NCBI GenBank assembly: GCA_965218865.1
Contig: CBDCME010000049.1
Location: forward strand, 62,001 to 126,000
Length of the DNA stretch: 64,000 nt
From: CBDCME01 sp965218865
GTDB taxonomy: Bacteria > Pseudomonadota > Alphaproteobacteria > JAAXGF01
Direction of reading: 5' to 3'
In this document: in pieces, positions 1 through 8,397 of the stretch
Layout of the letters: each line of letters begins with the position of its first letter
Position numbering within the stretch: the first letter of the stretch is position 1
Notes under the pieces: generated by a model
The model's database searches: none
Told to the model about the DNA's origin: nothing
Seen by the model: the letters and a program-made list of their open reading frames with translations, nothing else
Translations under genes and position numbers: made by a program

Positions 1-1104
1 GTCGACGCCTACCCCGAATCGACTCCCACGGGGACCGTTTTTCTCTCGGCGTTCACGACCAAGGTTGCGGTATACGCGCTGATCCGGTGCTTTCCCGGAA
101 CCGAAATCCTTATTTACGTCGGGGTTGTGATGACGCTCTTCCCGGTTTTCTACGCGGTCATCGAAAACGACCTGCGCCGGGTGCTGGTGTACAGCATGAT
201 CAACCAACTCGGTTTCATGGTTTGCGGGGTCGGACTCGGTAGCGAGCTGGCTCTCAACGGCGCCGCCTCCCACGCCTTCAACGACGTGATTTTCAAGGGG
301 TTGCTGTTCATGTCGATGGGCGCGGTTCTGCATGTCACGGGACGGATCAAGTGTTCGGATCTCGGGGGACTGTACAAGACGATGCCGTGGACGACGGGTC
401 TGTGTATCGTCGGCGCCGCCTCGATTTCGGCGTTTCCGCTCTTCAGCGGTTTCGTCAGCAAATCGATGGTCATGGCCGCCGCCTTGGAGGAAGGCTATCC
501 GTGGGTCTGGCTGGCGCTCCTTTTCGCCAGTGCCGGGGTCCTTCACCACGCCGGGATCAAGATCCCCTTTCACGCGTTTTTCGCAAAGGATTCGGGAATT
601 CGGGTCTCCGAACCGCCCCTCAACATGCTTCTCGCCATGACCTTCGCGGCGGTGCTTTGCATTTACAACGGCTCGTTCCCGTGGCTGCTGTACAGCTTGC
701 TGCCCTTCCCCGTGAGGTACGTCCCCTACGACGTGTCCCACGTGGTGACCCAGATGCAACTCCTGATGTTCGCCATCCTGGCTTTTTGCTGGCTCAGGCT
801 CAGCCATCGGGAACCGCCGGACATCCCGGCGGTGAACCTGGACGCGGACTGGTTCTACCGCAGCCTGGCGCCGCTGGCGATACGTCGCGTCGTCGTGGCT
901 ATCCGATCGCTCGGGGAGAGGGGACGGGGAGGGTTCCGCGGATCGGGCGCGGCGATCGCGACCTGGGGCATGCGCCTCTTCGGACCAGGGAGTGCCCTGG
1001 CGCGAACGCGGCGGACCCGGGACATGGTCCTGGTGGCCACGCTCCTGCTCGGTTTGTTAGTGGTCGTGTATTATCTTCAACGAGCGGTCGCGAATTATCT
1101 TTAG
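1..1104 (+). CDS. Mrp/Nuo-type proton-conducting antiporter subunit (MrpD-like), 3' part
   Basis: The frame is open from base 1, so the start lies outside the window and about 367 residues are visible. The protein is strongly hydrophobic with many membrane segments. It carries the conserved proton_antipo_M block HAFNDVIFKGLLFMSMGAVL, with the membrane lysine and preceding histidine typical of MrpD/NuoM/NuoN proteins, followed by FPLFSGFVSKSM. These subunits move protons or sodium across the inner membrane, either in an Mrp antiporter or in complex I. The long polar loop and single C-terminal membrane helix resemble stand-alone MrpD-like proteins of alphaproteobacteria better than NuoN. Without the upstream genes the complex cannot be decided. 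The stop overlaps the convergent DUF2333 gene by 4 bases. Confidence 0.8.
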   Translation, partial: VDAYPESTPTGTVFLSAFTTKVAVYALIRCFPGTEILIYVGVVMTLFPVFYAVIENDLRRVLVYSMINQLGFMVCGVGLGSELALNGAASHAFNDVIFKGLLFMSMGAVLHVTGRIKCSDLGGLYKTMPWTTGLCIVGAASISAFPLFSGFVSKSMVMAAALEEGYPWVWLALLFASAGVLHHAGIKIPFHAFFAKDSGIRVSEPPLNMLLAMTFAAVLCIYNGSFPWLLYSLLPFPVRYVPYDVSHVVTQMQLLMFAILAFCWLRLSHREPPDIPAVNLDADWFYRSLAPLAIRRVVVAIRSLGERGRGGFRGSGAAIATWGMRLFGPGSALARTRRTRDMVLVATLLLGLLVVVYYLQRAVANYL

Positions 1105-2123
1105 GTCAGCAGGATGCTCTTGATTTCACGAAGCTGGGTGATCGCCCGTAAAAGAAAGAATCCCTGCACGGCCAGATGATTGGGCAACAAGATGCCGTCC
1201 GGATCGCCATTCGTGACCACGATCGGTGTCAAGCTGACCACCGTTTCGAAGGTCGAGAGCATTTCAGCCCACGACGACTCCAGGTGCCTTTCGGTGACGA
1301 CCTGGTGGTAGTCGACCTGGAGATCCCGCAAGAGCAGGTAATAGGCGTAGAGGCGCCCCTTGATCTCGTAGAAAATGTCGTCCGCCTGGGTGTCCGGCAT
1401 GAACCGGCTCGCCGCGTAGGTCAGCGCCAAGTGGCGTTCGATCGTGGCCGAGGACGAACCGATGTCGGTTTCGATCCTGGCCAGGGTCGTGAACAGGTTG
1501 TCGGCACGGGGATCGAAGACGGCCTTCCCTTTCGCCAAACGTTGATTATACCTTTGCAGGGCGTTGACACCGGCCTGGTATTGGGCTTCCGAGGGCGCCG
1601 TCGGAGCCAGGGACGTGGAGAAATCGAAAACCCAGATCTGACCGGAGTATTTCAACAGGCCGAGCGCCTTCTCGAGATCCGGGTCGGCCTTGCTCGACTC
1701 GCGCGTGCGCCCGATTTGATCGGTCAACTCGATGGTGAAACGGGCGATCGCGGCAATGACGCCTTCCTGGAAATTCGGCATGTTGTCGAGGAACGCCGCC
1801 GGCATGAAAAACGGATCGTTGGCGGTCCAGCGATTGCGGTTGATTTCGCGATCGACGAGGGCCGCGGCGATGGCCACCGCGTGGCTTGATTTCGGCGGCG
1901 TGAACTCGACCGGAGGGGCGAAATTTGGGTCGTCGTCGATCTCATGAATCCAATACATGCCGCCCAAGACATAAACCACCGCCAAAAAAATACCCAATAC
2001 GACGAACCGGATACCTGTTTTCAATCGAATCATGCAAATTCGATTCCAGATAAATTTGACCGGGCTGGCCACACGACTCCCTGCAGTGCGCCACCCGCTC
2101 ACAAACGTGGACAACGACGACAT
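1101..2123 (-). CDS. DUF2333 family membrane-anchored protein
   Basis: A 340-residue protein of the DUF2333 family, recognised from the segment VDREINRNRWTANDPFFMP and the overall length. One membrane helix is visible near residues 38-60 (FVVLGIFLAVVYVLGG), and the rest is soluble and probably periplasmic. No catalytic motif is seen and no biochemical function is established for the family. An internal ATG at residue 31 (base 2033), just before the helix, is an alternative start that would give a short cytoplasmic tail. It is convergent with the antiporter gene and separated by about 240 bases from ligA, so it is probably its own transcription unit. The 236 bases between it and ligA show no feature. 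Confidence 0.8.
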   Translation of the reverse strand: MSSLSTFVSGWRTAGSRVASPVKFIWNRICMIRLKTGIRFVVLGIFLAVVYVLGGMYWIHEIDDDPNFAPPVEFTPPKSSHAVAIAAALVDREINRNRWTANDPFFMPAAFLDNMPNFQEGVIAAIARFTIELTDQIGRTRESSKADPDLEKALGLLKYSGQIWVFDFSTSLAPTAPSEAQYQAGVNALQRYNQRLAKGKAVFDPRADNLFTTLARIETDIGSSSATIERHLALTYAASRFMPDTQADDIFYEIKGRLYAYYLLLRDLQVDYHQVVTERHLESSWAEMLSTFETVVSLTPIVVTNGDPDGILLPNHLAVQGFFLLRAITQLREIKSILLT

Positions 2124-2359
2124 GTCATAATCTCATTAGGACACGGATATAGGTAGGGGATCAAATCCAAATACCCTTGCTTTCTCCGAATCTACCGTGT
2201 CGAACCGAACAGCTACTAAAATCTTAGCACAGACAGAATATTAGGTGTGGAGCAAAAGGGTAAATCGCAAGAATCCGTCCCCACTGTCGTAGTGCGTGAT
2301 CACCGTTCGGGTCGCCCTCTTCTTGATGTCTGAAGATAGTTTCCAGGGCGAGGATTAGA

Positions 2360-4492
2360 CTACGCCGAACTTTCCAGGAACGCTAGCCATTCATCTTCCG
2401 CGAGCACCTTGACTCCGAGGTCGCTGGCCTTGGCGGCTTTCGAACCCGCGTCGGCGCCCACGACCACGAAATCGGTTTTTCCCGAAACCGAGCCCGCGAC
2501 CTTGGCCCCGAGGGCCTCGGCCCGGGCCTTCGCTTCGCCGCGCGTCATGGTCGCTAGGGAACCGGTAAAAACCAACGTCTTGCCGCTCAGAGGCGAGCTG
2601 ACGTCGGACTCCTTGAAATCGCTTACCTGGACCTCGCGCGCCAGATCCTCGATAACCTCCAGATTGTGTCCCTCTTTGAAAAAGCCGAGAATTTGGTCGG
2701 CCACCTTGGGGCCGATCTGATCGATCGAAACCAATTCACGATACTCTGTTGAGACCGAGTCTTGGGCAGCGAGCATTGCCGTCCGCCACGCGGTCAAGGA
2801 GCCAAAGTTCTTCGCCAACATTCTCGCCGTTGCCTGGCCCACCTCGCGGATTCCGAGGGCATATATGAACCTTTCAAGTGAAACGCCGCGCCGCTCGTCG
2901 ATCGCCCCGAACAGGTTCTGAACCGATTTTTCTTGCCAGCCCTTGCGTGTTCCCAATGGCGTCGGGCTTTCCGCGTCCCGGGCCCGGAGGCGAAAGATGT
3001 CCACCGGTGACACGATCAATCCGTCCGCCCAAAACGACTCGATCGTCTTGGTCCCCAAGCCCTCGATGTCGAAAGCGTCCCTGGAGACGAAATGGCGCAG
3101 ACGCTCGACCCGTTGCGCCGGGCAGACCAAACCGCCGCTACAACGTCTGCCCGCTTCGCCCTCCTCGCGCGACGCCAGACTTCCGCAAACCGGGCAGGTC
3201 CGGGGAAAATCATAGGGCTCGGAATCCTGCCCCCGCTCCGTGTCAACGACGGCGACGATCTGCGGAATCACGTCCCCGGCCCGCTGGATTATAACGACGT
3301 CCCCCTCGCGGATATCCTTGCGCTCGATCTCGTCCTCGTTGTGGAGCGTCGCCCGCGAGACCACCGCGCCCCCCACGTTTACGGGTTCCAACTCGGCCAC
3401 TGGGGTCAAGGATCCGGTCCGACCGACTTGGATTTGAATCCGGTGCAAGGTTGTTCGCGCTTGCTCCGCCGGAAACTTGTGGGCCACGGCCCATCGCGGC
3501 GCGCGGCTCGCGGTGCCCAGCCGTTGCTGCCAGTCGAGCCGGTTCACTTTGTAGACGACACCGTCGATTTCGTAGGGGAGCCGGTCCCTTTCAGCCGCGA
3601 CGACGGCGTAGGCATCGAGGGCCTCATCGACGGTGGCGCACAGACAGGCCAGGGGATTGACCCGAAAACCCCAGCGCCCAAGGCGTTGGAGCATCGCCCA
3701 ATGGCTATCCCCGAGGGGCACCGAGACCTGGCCCCAGGCGTAGGCGAAAAAATGCAGGCGCCGACGCGCGGTGACGCGGCTGTCGAGCTGGCGCAAGCCA
3801 CCGGATCCGGCGTTGCGCGGGTTGGCGAAAGGGGGTTCGCCGAGCTTGCGTCGTTTGGCGTTCAAGGCGAGAAAGTCTTCCCGGGTCATATAGGCCTCGC
3901 CGCGCACTTCGAGCACGGCGGGGACGTCGTCCCCCTCGAGAACCAACGGCAAATCCCTGATGGTGCGCAGGTTCGCGCTGACGTCCTCGCCCACGGTGCC
4001 GTCGCCTCGGGTGGCGCCGAGAACGAATCTGCCGTCTTCATAGCGCGCGGTCGCGGAAAGACCGTCGATCTTCGGTTCGGCGACGATTTCAATCGCCCGA
4101 TCGGGGTCGTCCTTCAGCTCCTTGATGAAATTTCTCACGGAAGTAAAGAATGTTTCCACGCCGTCTTCCGAGAAAGCGTTATCGAGGGACAGCATGGGCC
4201 GGGAATGGACGACCTCGCGAAACGCCGGCGCGGGCGGCGTGCCGACGCGCAGGGAGGGGCTGTCGGCTCGGACCAGGTCGACGAAACGCGCTTCGATGTC
4301 GGCGTTGCGATGCCACAGACGGTCATAGGCCGCGTCGCTTATCTCGGGTCTGCTCTCGAGGTAATAAAGGCGGTCGTGACGGGCGATCTCGCGGGCAAGG
4401 TACGCGAGTTCCACCTCCGCCTCGTCGCGGCCGAGCGCTTCGACCGAGCGACGGGGCTTCTCGTCCGGTTTTCCGCGCCCCTCGTCGGGCAT
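2360..4492 (-). CDS. ligA: NAD-dependent DNA ligase LigA
   Basis: Seals nicks in DNA using NAD+, joining Okazaki fragments and finishing repair. At 710 residues it has the full-length family architecture. In order: N-terminal Ia domain (YYLESRPEISDAAYDRLW), adenylation domain with the catalytic lysine in EPKIDGLSA, OB-fold, a four-cysteine zinc finger (CPVCG near residue 420 with paired cysteines CSGGLVCP), helix-hairpin-helix repeats, and a C-terminal BRCT domain (LSGKTLVFTGSLATMTRGEA). Its ATG overlaps the recN stop by one base (TGATG on the coding strand), so the two are probably translationally coupled. It is the last gene of the dcw-lpxC-bamD-recN-ligA run. Confidence 0.97.
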   Translation of the reverse strand: MPDEGRGKPDEKPRRSVEALGRDEAEVELAYLAREIARHDRLYYLESRPEISDAAYDRLWHRNADIEARFVDLVRADSPSLRVGTPPAPAFREVVHSRPMLSLDNAFSEDGVETFFTSVRNFIKELKDDPDRAIEIVAEPKIDGLSATARYEDGRFVLGATRGDGTVGEDVSANLRTIRDLPLVLEGDDVPAVLEVRGEAYMTREDFLALNAKRRKLGEPPFANPRNAGSGGLRQLDSRVTARRRLHFFAYAWGQVSVPLGDSHWAMLQRLGRWGFRVNPLACLCATVDEALDAYAVVAAERDRLPYEIDGVVYKVNRLDWQQRLGTASRAPRWAVAHKFPAEQARTTLHRIQIQVGRTGSLTPVAELEPVNVGGAVVSRATLHNEDEIERKDIREGDVVIIQRAGDVIPQIVAVVDTERGQDSEPYDFPRTCPVCGSLASREEGEAGRRCSGGLVCPAQRVERLRHFVSRDAFDIEGLGTKTIESFWADGLIVSPVDIFRLRARDAESPTPLGTRKGWQEKSVQNLFGAIDERRGVSLERFIYALGIREVGQATARMLAKNFGSLTAWRTAMLAAQDSVSTEYRELVSIDQIGPKVADQILGFFKEGHNLEVIEDLAREVQVSDFKESDVSSPLSGKTLVFTGSLATMTRGEAKARAEALGAKVAGSVSGKTDFVVVGADAGSKAAKASDLGVKVLAEDEWLAFLESSA

Positions 4493-6159
4493 CAGCTCGC
4501 GACCCGCAATAGCCTGTCCGCGGCGGCGCGCGCTTCCTCGGTGACCTTGGCACCGGAAAGCATGCGGGCGACTTCCTCGCGCCGTGCCGTCTCGTCGAGA
4601 GCTTCGGCCCGGGTTACGACCCGTCCCGACCGGCGGCCTTTCACGACCCGGAAGTGATACCGGCCGCGGGCCGCGACCTGGGGGGAATGGGTCACGACGA
4701 GGACCTGCGCATTCTTGCCCAGCCGGGCGAGACGGGCTCCGACGGCGGCGGCCACGGCACCGCCAATGTTGCTGTCGACCTCATCGAAAACAAGCGTCGG
4801 CGCCGAGCCGGCGCGCGACAACGCGACCCTCACGGCGAGCACCAGGCGCGAAAGCTCCCCTCCCGACGCGATTTTGGCGAGCGGTCCGGTTTGGTCTCCT
4901 TGATTGGTCGCGACCTCGAAGGATACGCGTTCCCCACCGGTCGCCGACCAGGACTCGTCGGGCAACGGCACCAGGCGTGCCTTGAACGTTGCGTGGCGTA
5001 ATTTGAGCGGCGCGAGTTCCGCCGTGACTTGGCCTTCGAGATCGTGCGCCACCTGCGCCCGTTGTTTGCTTAACCGCCGGCAATCGGCGACGAACGCGGC
5101 CCGCACCGCCGCTGTGTCCTGGCGCCGACGAGCCTCCGCCTGGCCGCGATCGTCGAGGGCCGAAAGCTTGGCGGCCAGGGACTCGCGCAGGGCCGGCAAA
5201 TCGTCGACGTCGACGCGGTGTTTGCGGGCAAGCGCGCGCAAGCCGAACAATCGGTGTTCGACCCTCTCCAACTTTGCTGGGTCCGGCGCCAGAGCTTGGC
5301 CCGCGGCGACGATGTCGGCGATCGTTTCGGCGGCCTCGGCGGCGGCGCGGTCCAGTGAACGCAAGGCCCCGTCCAGCGCTCCGTCGGCCTCCGCGGCGAT
5401 GCGTCCAAGGATTCGTTGGGCACTTCCCAAACGTTGCTCGACCCCACGCTGGTCGCTCAGCTCGGTCAACGCCTCGGCCACCCCGCCGGCAAGTTTCTCG
5501 CCTTGCATCAGAGCCTTGCGTTGGTTCGCCAGCACGGTTTCCTCACCCGCTCGCGGAACCAATTCGTCGAGTTCGGCGAGGGCGTGCCGGGTAAAATCCT
5601 CGTCGTTTCCGGCCTCGTCGATCGACTCCCTGAGCGCCGTCAATTCCGCCTCCGCCGAGCGCCAACGCCGGTACGATTCCGAGACCTTTTCTGCATTTCC
5701 GCCGAGGCCTCCAAAGGTGTCGAGAAGAAGACGTTGCTGATCGCCAAGCAAGAGGCCGCGACCGCTCCTTTCACCTTCGATCTCGACCAAATCCTCGGCG
5801 ATCCCGCGCAAAAATCCGACGCTGACCGCCTGGTCGTTGACGAAGGCGCGGCTGCGCCCGGACGCCGCGAGATGGCGGCGCAGGATCAAATCCTCGTCGG
5901 CTGGAAGGCCTCGTTCGGCCAGCCTATCCCAAACCGGATGAGTGGGACCCGGTGCCAAGGTCGCGGTAACGATTGCTTCCTCGGCGCCGGCGCGAACAAG
6001 GCCGGCGTCGCCGCGCCCGCCCAGGGCGAGACCCAGAGCGTCAAGCAGGATCGATTTGCCGGCTCCGGTTTCGCCGGTCAACACCGTGAACCCGATCCCG
6101 AACGTCAGATCGAGAGAGTCGATGAGGACGAGGTTACGAATCGAGAGATCGACGAGCAT
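4492..6159 (-). CDS. recN: DNA repair protein RecN
   Basis: SMC-like ATPase that acts in recombinational repair of double-strand breaks. The N-terminal Walker A is visible as GETGAGKSILLDALGLALGG, and the coiled-coil arms fill the middle third. The C-terminal half has the ABC signature region (ASGGELSRLVLAVRVAL) and Walker B (TLVFDEVDSNIGG). With the ATG at 6159 the product is 555 residues, normal for the family. A GTG three codons upstream (6168) is an alternative start, but MLVDLSIRNLVLID matches usual RecN N-termini. It lies 27 bases downstream of bamD and overlaps ligA by one base, so it is probably co-transcribed with both. Confidence 0.95.
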   Translation of the reverse strand: MLVDLSIRNLVLIDSLDLTFGIGFTVLTGETGAGKSILLDALGLALGGRGDAGLVRAGAEEAIVTATLAPGPTHPVWDRLAERGLPADEDLILRRHLAASGRSRAFVNDQAVSVGFLRGIAEDLVEIEGERSGRGLLLGDQQRLLLDTFGGLGGNAEKVSESYRRWRSAEAELTALRESIDEAGNDEDFTRHALAELDELVPRAGEETVLANQRKALMQGEKLAGGVAEALTELSDQRGVEQRLGSAQRILGRIAAEADGALDGALRSLDRAAAEAAETIADIVAAGQALAPDPAKLERVEHRLFGLRALARKHRVDVDDLPALRESLAAKLSALDDRGQAEARRRQDTAAVRAAFVADCRRLSKQRAQVAHDLEGQVTAELAPLKLRHATFKARLVPLPDESWSATGGERVSFEVATNQGDQTGPLAKIASGGELSRLVLAVRVALSRAGSAPTLVFDEVDSNIGGAVAAAVGARLARLGKNAQVLVVTHSPQVAARGRYHFRVVKGRRSGRVVTRAEALDETARREEVARMLSGAKVTEEARAAADRLLRVAS

Positions 6160-6186
6160 CGTCCACACCCCGCCGAGCCGGACCGC

Positions 6187-7029
6187 CTAATAGAGTGATG
6201 ACCATACCTGGCTGATCCACGAGTCCTCATCCTCGGCCGGAAGCAGATCGGCTCCGGTGAGAAGGGCGTAGGAATTCCCATACCACTCGTTGCCCGGGTA
6301 GTTGTGCCCCAAAACGGCGGCGGCGGTTTGCGCCTCCTCGACGATACCCATCGCGAAGTAACACTCGGTCAAGCGGTGAAGCGCCTCGGGGACGTGGGTC
6401 GTGGTCTGAAACGACTCGATCACCTGGCGATATCGGTTGATGGCGGCGACGAATTGGGCGCGCTTCTGATAGTAGCGCCCAATCGACATTTCCTTGCCGG
6501 CGAGATGATCGCGGGTGAGATCGATCTTGAGGGCGGCGTCACGGGCATAGTCGGACTGGGGAAACCTCCGGATGACGGTTTCGAGCTCTTCCAACGCCCT
6601 TTGGGTCATCAATTGATCGCGCCCGACATCGGATATCTGCTCGTAATAGGAAAGGGAGACAAGATAATATGCGTAAGCGACGTCGCGGCTTCCGGGATGG
6701 AGTTCGATAAAACGTTTCGCCGCGATGATCGACTCGTCATAGGCGTTGTCGAGGTAGTGGGCGTAAGCGGCCATGATTTGGGACTTGGTCGCCCAGACGG
6801 AATAGGGATGTTGGCGTTCGACCTCGTCGAAGGCCTTCGCGGCCGACCGATTCAGGCCGTCGAGAAGAAGGTCCATAGCTCCGTTATAGAGATCTTCGAC
6901 CGGTTTCTCTTGATAGGCGTCTTCGGGTTGGGTGGATTCGCAAGCGTGCAGCGCGGACGCCACCAAGCCGACGGCGAGACACCGGAAGATCAGGCGGGGT
7001 CCTTTACCGGAGGACAAATATCGGTTCAT
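6187..7029 (-). CDS. bamD: Outer membrane assembly lipoprotein BamD
   Basis: Essential lipoprotein of the BAM complex, which inserts beta-barrel proteins into the outer membrane. The frame is open further upstream, but the start at 7029 (MNRYLSSGKGPRLIFRC) gives a signal peptide ending in the lipobox ALHAC near residue 29. The longer frame would run into the 3' end of lpxC with a basic, non-signal N-terminus. The mature part is built of TPR-like helices, with ALKIDLTRDHLAGKEM and YYQKRAQFVAAINRYRQVI typical of the family. The 280-residue length fits. It sits between lpxC and recN, the usual alphaproteobacterial order. Confidence 0.95.
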   Translation of the reverse strand: MNRYLSSGKGPRLIFRCLAVGLVASALHACESTQPEDAYQEKPVEDLYNGAMDLLLDGLNRSAAKAFDEVERQHPYSVWATKSQIMAAYAHYLDNAYDESIIAAKRFIELHPGSRDVAYAYYLVSLSYYEQISDVGRDQLMTQRALEELETVIRRFPQSDYARDAALKIDLTRDHLAGKEMSIGRYYQKRAQFVAAINRYRQVIESFQTTTHVPEALHRLTECYFAMGIVEEAQTAAAVLGHNYPGNEWYGNSYALLTGADLLPAEDEDSWISQVWSSLY

Positions 7030-7144
7030 TGCCGGTCGCGGCCCATCACGAGTGACGACAAACCACTCGAATATACCACTACATTCGCAGTTGGCAAAAT
7101 CAGGCCGCAAAGCGCTCGCGACCCGGCGCCAAGGACGATACTGG

Positions 7145-8071
7145 TTAGGCGAGCGCGGCGACCTTGCGCTCCGGCCACGACGACGGTACCGCCGAGACAA
7201 AGTCGTCCGCGTTGACGAAGCGCCACGAATCAGGGTCGGCGAACACCGCCCGCAAGAGCCTCTGATTCAACGTGTGGCCCGCGCACACCCCGCGGTAATG
7301 GGCGAGCAACGGAGCTCCGGCAAGATACATGTCACCGATCGAATCGAGGGCCTTGTGGCGGACGAATTCGTCACCGAAACGCAAACCCTCGTCGTTGATG
7401 ATTCGGTCGCCGTCGATGACGACGGCGTTGTCGAGCGATCCGCCGCGGGCAAGTCCCAGGGCCTTGAGCGCCTCGACGTCGCGCATGAAACCAAAGGTCC
7501 GCGCGGGGGACACGTCGTTCTTGAATACGCCATCGTCCAAGGCCACGAAATATTTCTGGTGACCGATCAGCGGATGCCCAAAATCAATCTCGACATTGAG
7601 AGAAAAATCATCCGCTGGAGAAAGGGAAACCTGGCGCTCTCCATCGCAGACCTCGACGTGTTTCAGAATCTGAATTGCGCCGCGTGGGACGTTCTGTTCC
7701 TCAACGCCGGCGCACTCGATCAAGAAAACGAAGGGAGCCGCGCTGCCGTCCATGACCGGCACCTCGGGACCATCGAGTTCGACAATGACGTTGTCGACCC
7801 CGACGCCGGCAAACGCCGCCATCAAATGTTCGATCGTCGAAACCTCGATGCCGTCGGGGTTGCGTACCCGGGTACACATATGGGTGTCGCCGACGTTATC
7901 GTATGTTGCCGCGATTTCGCCCTGGCCGCCGCCGACGTCCGTGCGACGAAACACGACGCCGGTGTCGGTCGACGCCCGCAACAGCGTCATATCGACCCGC
8001 ACACCGCTGTGCAAACCTACTCCTCTACAGGGAATCGGACTCTTCAATGTCTTCTGAAAAATACGCTTCAC
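7145..8071 (-). CDS. lpxC: UDP-3-O-acyl-N-acetylglucosamine deacetylase LpxC
   Basis: Zinc deacetylase catalysing the committed step of lipid A synthesis. The 308-residue product has the expected duplicated fold. Motifs seen are the N-terminal CRGVGLHSG, the zinc-site histidine in STIEHLMAA, and HKALDSIGDMYLAG with the second zinc-ligand histidine and aspartate. The start is GTG at 8071. It is preceded by a 326-base gap after ftsZ, so besides readthrough from the dcw operon it may have its own promoter there. It lies upstream of bamD, which couples lipid A and outer-membrane protein assembly genes. Confidence 0.96.
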   Translation of the reverse strand: MKRIFQKTLKSPIPCRGVGLHSGVRVDMTLLRASTDTGVVFRRTDVGGGQGEIAATYDNVGDTHMCTRVRNPDGIEVSTIEHLMAAFAGVGVDNVIVELDGPEVPVMDGSAAPFVFLIECAGVEEQNVPRGAIQILKHVEVCDGERQVSLSPADDFSLNVEIDFGHPLIGHQKYFVALDDGVFKNDVSPARTFGFMRDVEALKALGLARGGSLDNAVVIDGDRIINDEGLRFGDEFVRHKALDSIGDMYLAGAPLLAHYRGVCAGHTLNQRLLRAVFADPDSWRFVNADDFVSAVPSSWPERKVAALA

Positions 8072-8397
8072 GCGCCACGCCCCGGTATTTACCCTCGATC
8101 ATTCCCGTTTGGCCCGGAAAAACCGGTGCCCTCGACGAAATGGGGCGATCACCGCCGCCGCCCAAATCGTCTCACCTGACGGGCCAATCTGGATCAAGTT
8201 ACTACCGGTTCAGCATAGATTGCTCAAATCACTATTTGTTACAAAGTGTTACACTCCTGTATTGGGGATCTTCACGAACTTAGTGGCCCGGCCCCGACAC
8301 TTGGTTCCCAAGCGTTGGGATAAGTTGATCCATAAAATCAAAACCCTATTGGTTCGACACCCAAACATGAGTGGGTGCCGTCCGCAAAAATCAACCA
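8072..8397. other. Intergenic region between ftsZ and lpxC
   Basis: No credible gene is seen in these 326 bases. On the minus strand a weak hairpin, CACCCA...TGGGTG, lies about 20 bases after the ftsZ stop, but it lacks a T-run. The middle contains an AT-rich stretch with the near-palindrome ATTTGTTACAAAGTG (about 8234-8250 on the plus strand), a plausible place for an lpxC promoter, though no clear -35/-10 pair stands out. A short motif at about 8309-8341 (AAGCGTTGGGATAAGTTGAT) recurs in similar form near 42695. Confidence 0.5.

Noticed and set aside
3092..4657. 521-codon open frame on the plus strand across ligA
   Set aside because: It is the antisense of ligA; the minus strand encodes a full-length ligase with all motifs, and the plus-strand product shows no family pattern.
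7030..7200. Longer BamD start at 7200
   Set aside because: The extension is arginine-rich, overlaps lpxC and would bury the lipoprotein signal; the start at 7029 gives a proper signal peptide and lipobox.
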